In this document: piece after piece, positions 5,260-5,867 of the stretch
Position numbering within the stretch: the stretch's first letter is position 1
Layout: every line of letters begins with the position of its first letter
DNA from: Methanomicrobiales archaeon
GTDB lineage: Archaea; Halobacteriota; Methanomicrobia; Methanomicrobiales; Methanoculleaceae
NCBI GenBank assembly: GCA_012510295.1
Contig: JAAZID010000341.1
Location: forward strand, 1-5,867
Reading direction: 5' to 3'
Length of the DNA stretch: 5,867 nt
Notes under the pieces: model-generated
The model's input: the letters and a program-made list of their open reading frames with translations, nothing else
Database searches by the model: none
Told to the model about the DNA's origin: nothing
Made by a program: the position numbers and the translations under genes

Positions 5260-5867
5260 CTACTGTACATTTAAAACATTTTGTTCAATGGAGGAGGAAT
5301 CCAGCCGTTTTACCATGGTCGCCAGGATATCCTTGCTGAAGGAAAGGTTGTGTCTCCCTGGATCGATAACGAGAATAGAAGATTTCTGTCCTTCTTCGAG
5401 GAATCCGCTCCTCCCGGCCAGGCCTGCACCCGCGATCGCGGCACGCAGGATATCGACGGGCGGCGCGCGGTAGAGGGTTGCGACGAATGCCATCTCCTGG
5501 AGCATGTCGGGCTGGACGAACATCACGTTGTCGGTCCCGAGATACAATTGTCCTCCGAGTTCGAGGATACGGGCGATCGGCGGGCGGGCCGGTGATCTCG
5601 TAGCCCCGAGCAGCCAGTTCGATCGCGGGCAGACGGCGATGGGGATATCCATATCGATGATCCGCCGGAGGTCCGCATCGGTCGCGTGGGTGCAGTGGAC
5701 GAGGAGGTCAGGCTCAAACGCGAGAGCATCGTCGATGTCGTCCCGGTTCTTCTCGCCGGCGTGGAAGGCGACGAGTCGGCCGGCCGCCCTCGCCCTCCTG
5801 ACGATCTCCTCAGCGTTCGCCACATCGTGGACGCTGCTGATGCCTGCCCCGTCGCTCACCTCCTCCC
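5260..5867 (-). CDS. Amidohydrolase-superfamily protein, probable deaminase, C-terminal part (runs off right edge)
   Basis: About 200 C-terminal residues are visible and the frame stays open to the edge (two Glu codons precede the GTG at 5857-5859). Counting from that Val as residue 1, the fragment has FHAGE (32-36, a metal-ligand His and the catalytic-type Glu), LVHCTHAT (53-60, second metal-ligand His), CPRSN (77-81) and GTDN (108-111, the metal-ligand Asp). This order is that of the TIM-barrel amidohydrolases acting as deaminases on purines, pyrimidines or related compounds (cytosine deaminase, SAH/5'-deoxyadenosine deaminase and adenosine deaminase types). A C-terminal composite strand (SSILVIDPG, 160-168) is also typical. 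The N-terminal His-x-His metal pair must lie outside the window, so the GTG at 5859 is not taken as the gene start. The enzyme should be cytoplasmic and metal-dependent; the substrate is not determined. It ends 38 bp before usp, so the two may be partly cotranscribed. Confidence 0.9.
   Translation of the reverse strand, partial: EEVSDGAGISSVHDVANAEEIVRRARAAGRLVAFHAGEKNRDDIDDALAFEPDLLVHCTHATDADLRRIIDMDIPIAVCPRSNWLLGATRSPARPPIARILELGGQLYLGTDNVMFVQPDMLQEMAFVATLYRAPPVDILRAAIAGAGLAGRSGFLEEGQKSSILVIDPGRHNLSFSKDILATMVKRLDSSSIEQNVLNVQ
5269..5276 (-). promoter_or_regulatory. Putative TATA box for usp
   Basis: TTTTAAAT on the minus strand, preceded by A-rich sequence, lies inside the last codons of the amidohydrolase gene. 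A start site about 25 bases on would fall near 5247 and leave a leader of about 25 bases that includes the usp ribosome binding site. A second A/T-rich run (AAAATAAATAA) at about 5249-5259 is an alternative. Both suggest that usp can be transcribed apart from the upstream gene; the evidence is by eye only. Confidence 0.3.

Noticed and set aside
5857..5867. GTG at 5857-5859 preceded by GGGAGGAG as a true start of a short protein
   Set aside because: The protein would lack the N-terminal His-x-His metal ligands of the amidohydrolase fold, and the frame stays open to the window edge. A truncated view of a longer gene is the better explanation.
1..5867. CRISPR array, insertion sequence, tRNA/rRNA gene or prophage
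   Set aside because: No regular long repeats with spacers, no transposase motifs or terminal repeats, and no cloverleaf or rRNA-like sequence were seen; coding density and composition are even throughout.

Overview
The window looks like chromosomal DNA of a methanogenic euryarchaeon, most likely of the Methanomicrobiales (a Methanoculleus-like genome). This rests on four things: a 20S proteasome beta subunit, an archaeal KH-domain CPSF-type ribonuclease next to it, high GC with strong GC3, and archaeal-style Shine-Dalgarno sites (GGTG/AGGGGTG). The genus is an inference from general resemblance; no search was run.

All seven genes lie on the minus strand, so transcription runs from high to low coordinates. 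In that order they are: the C-terminal part of an amidohydrolase (5260-5867, cut by the right edge), a universal stress protein (4793-5221), a four-CBS-domain protein (3939-4763, perhaps starting at 4796), an intergenic control region (3774-3938), proteasome beta subunit psmB (3129-3773), transcription-termination ribonuclease aCPSF1/FttA (1216-3108), an MFS transporter (146-1213), and the first 35 codons of an aldehyde dehydrogenase (1-106, cut by the left edge). Long ORFs on the plus strand and in other minus frames are shadows of these GC-rich genes.

The layout suggests two transcription units. The first is amidohydrolase - usp - CBS, in which the usp stop codon overlaps the probable original start of the CBS gene. 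The second is psmB - aCPSF1 - MFS (- aldehyde dehydrogenase), with gaps of 20, 2 and 39 bp. psmB next to aCPSF1 is a known euryarchaeal arrangement (for example MJ1237/MJ1236) that links protein turnover with RNA 3'-end formation. The USP and CBS proteins are both nucleotide-binding sensor types and probably form a small energy- or stress-sensing pair.

The only substantial non-coding stretch is the 165 bp before psmB. It carries a long imperfect inverted repeat (3857-3891), an AT-rich TATA-like segment (3841-3860) and three 10-bp phased repeats (3799-3828) near the expected transcription start. I see no RNA genes, CRISPR arrays, insertion sequences or integration sites. Most of the window is ordinary core genome. 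The points most worth checking are the psmB control region and the start codon of the CBS gene.
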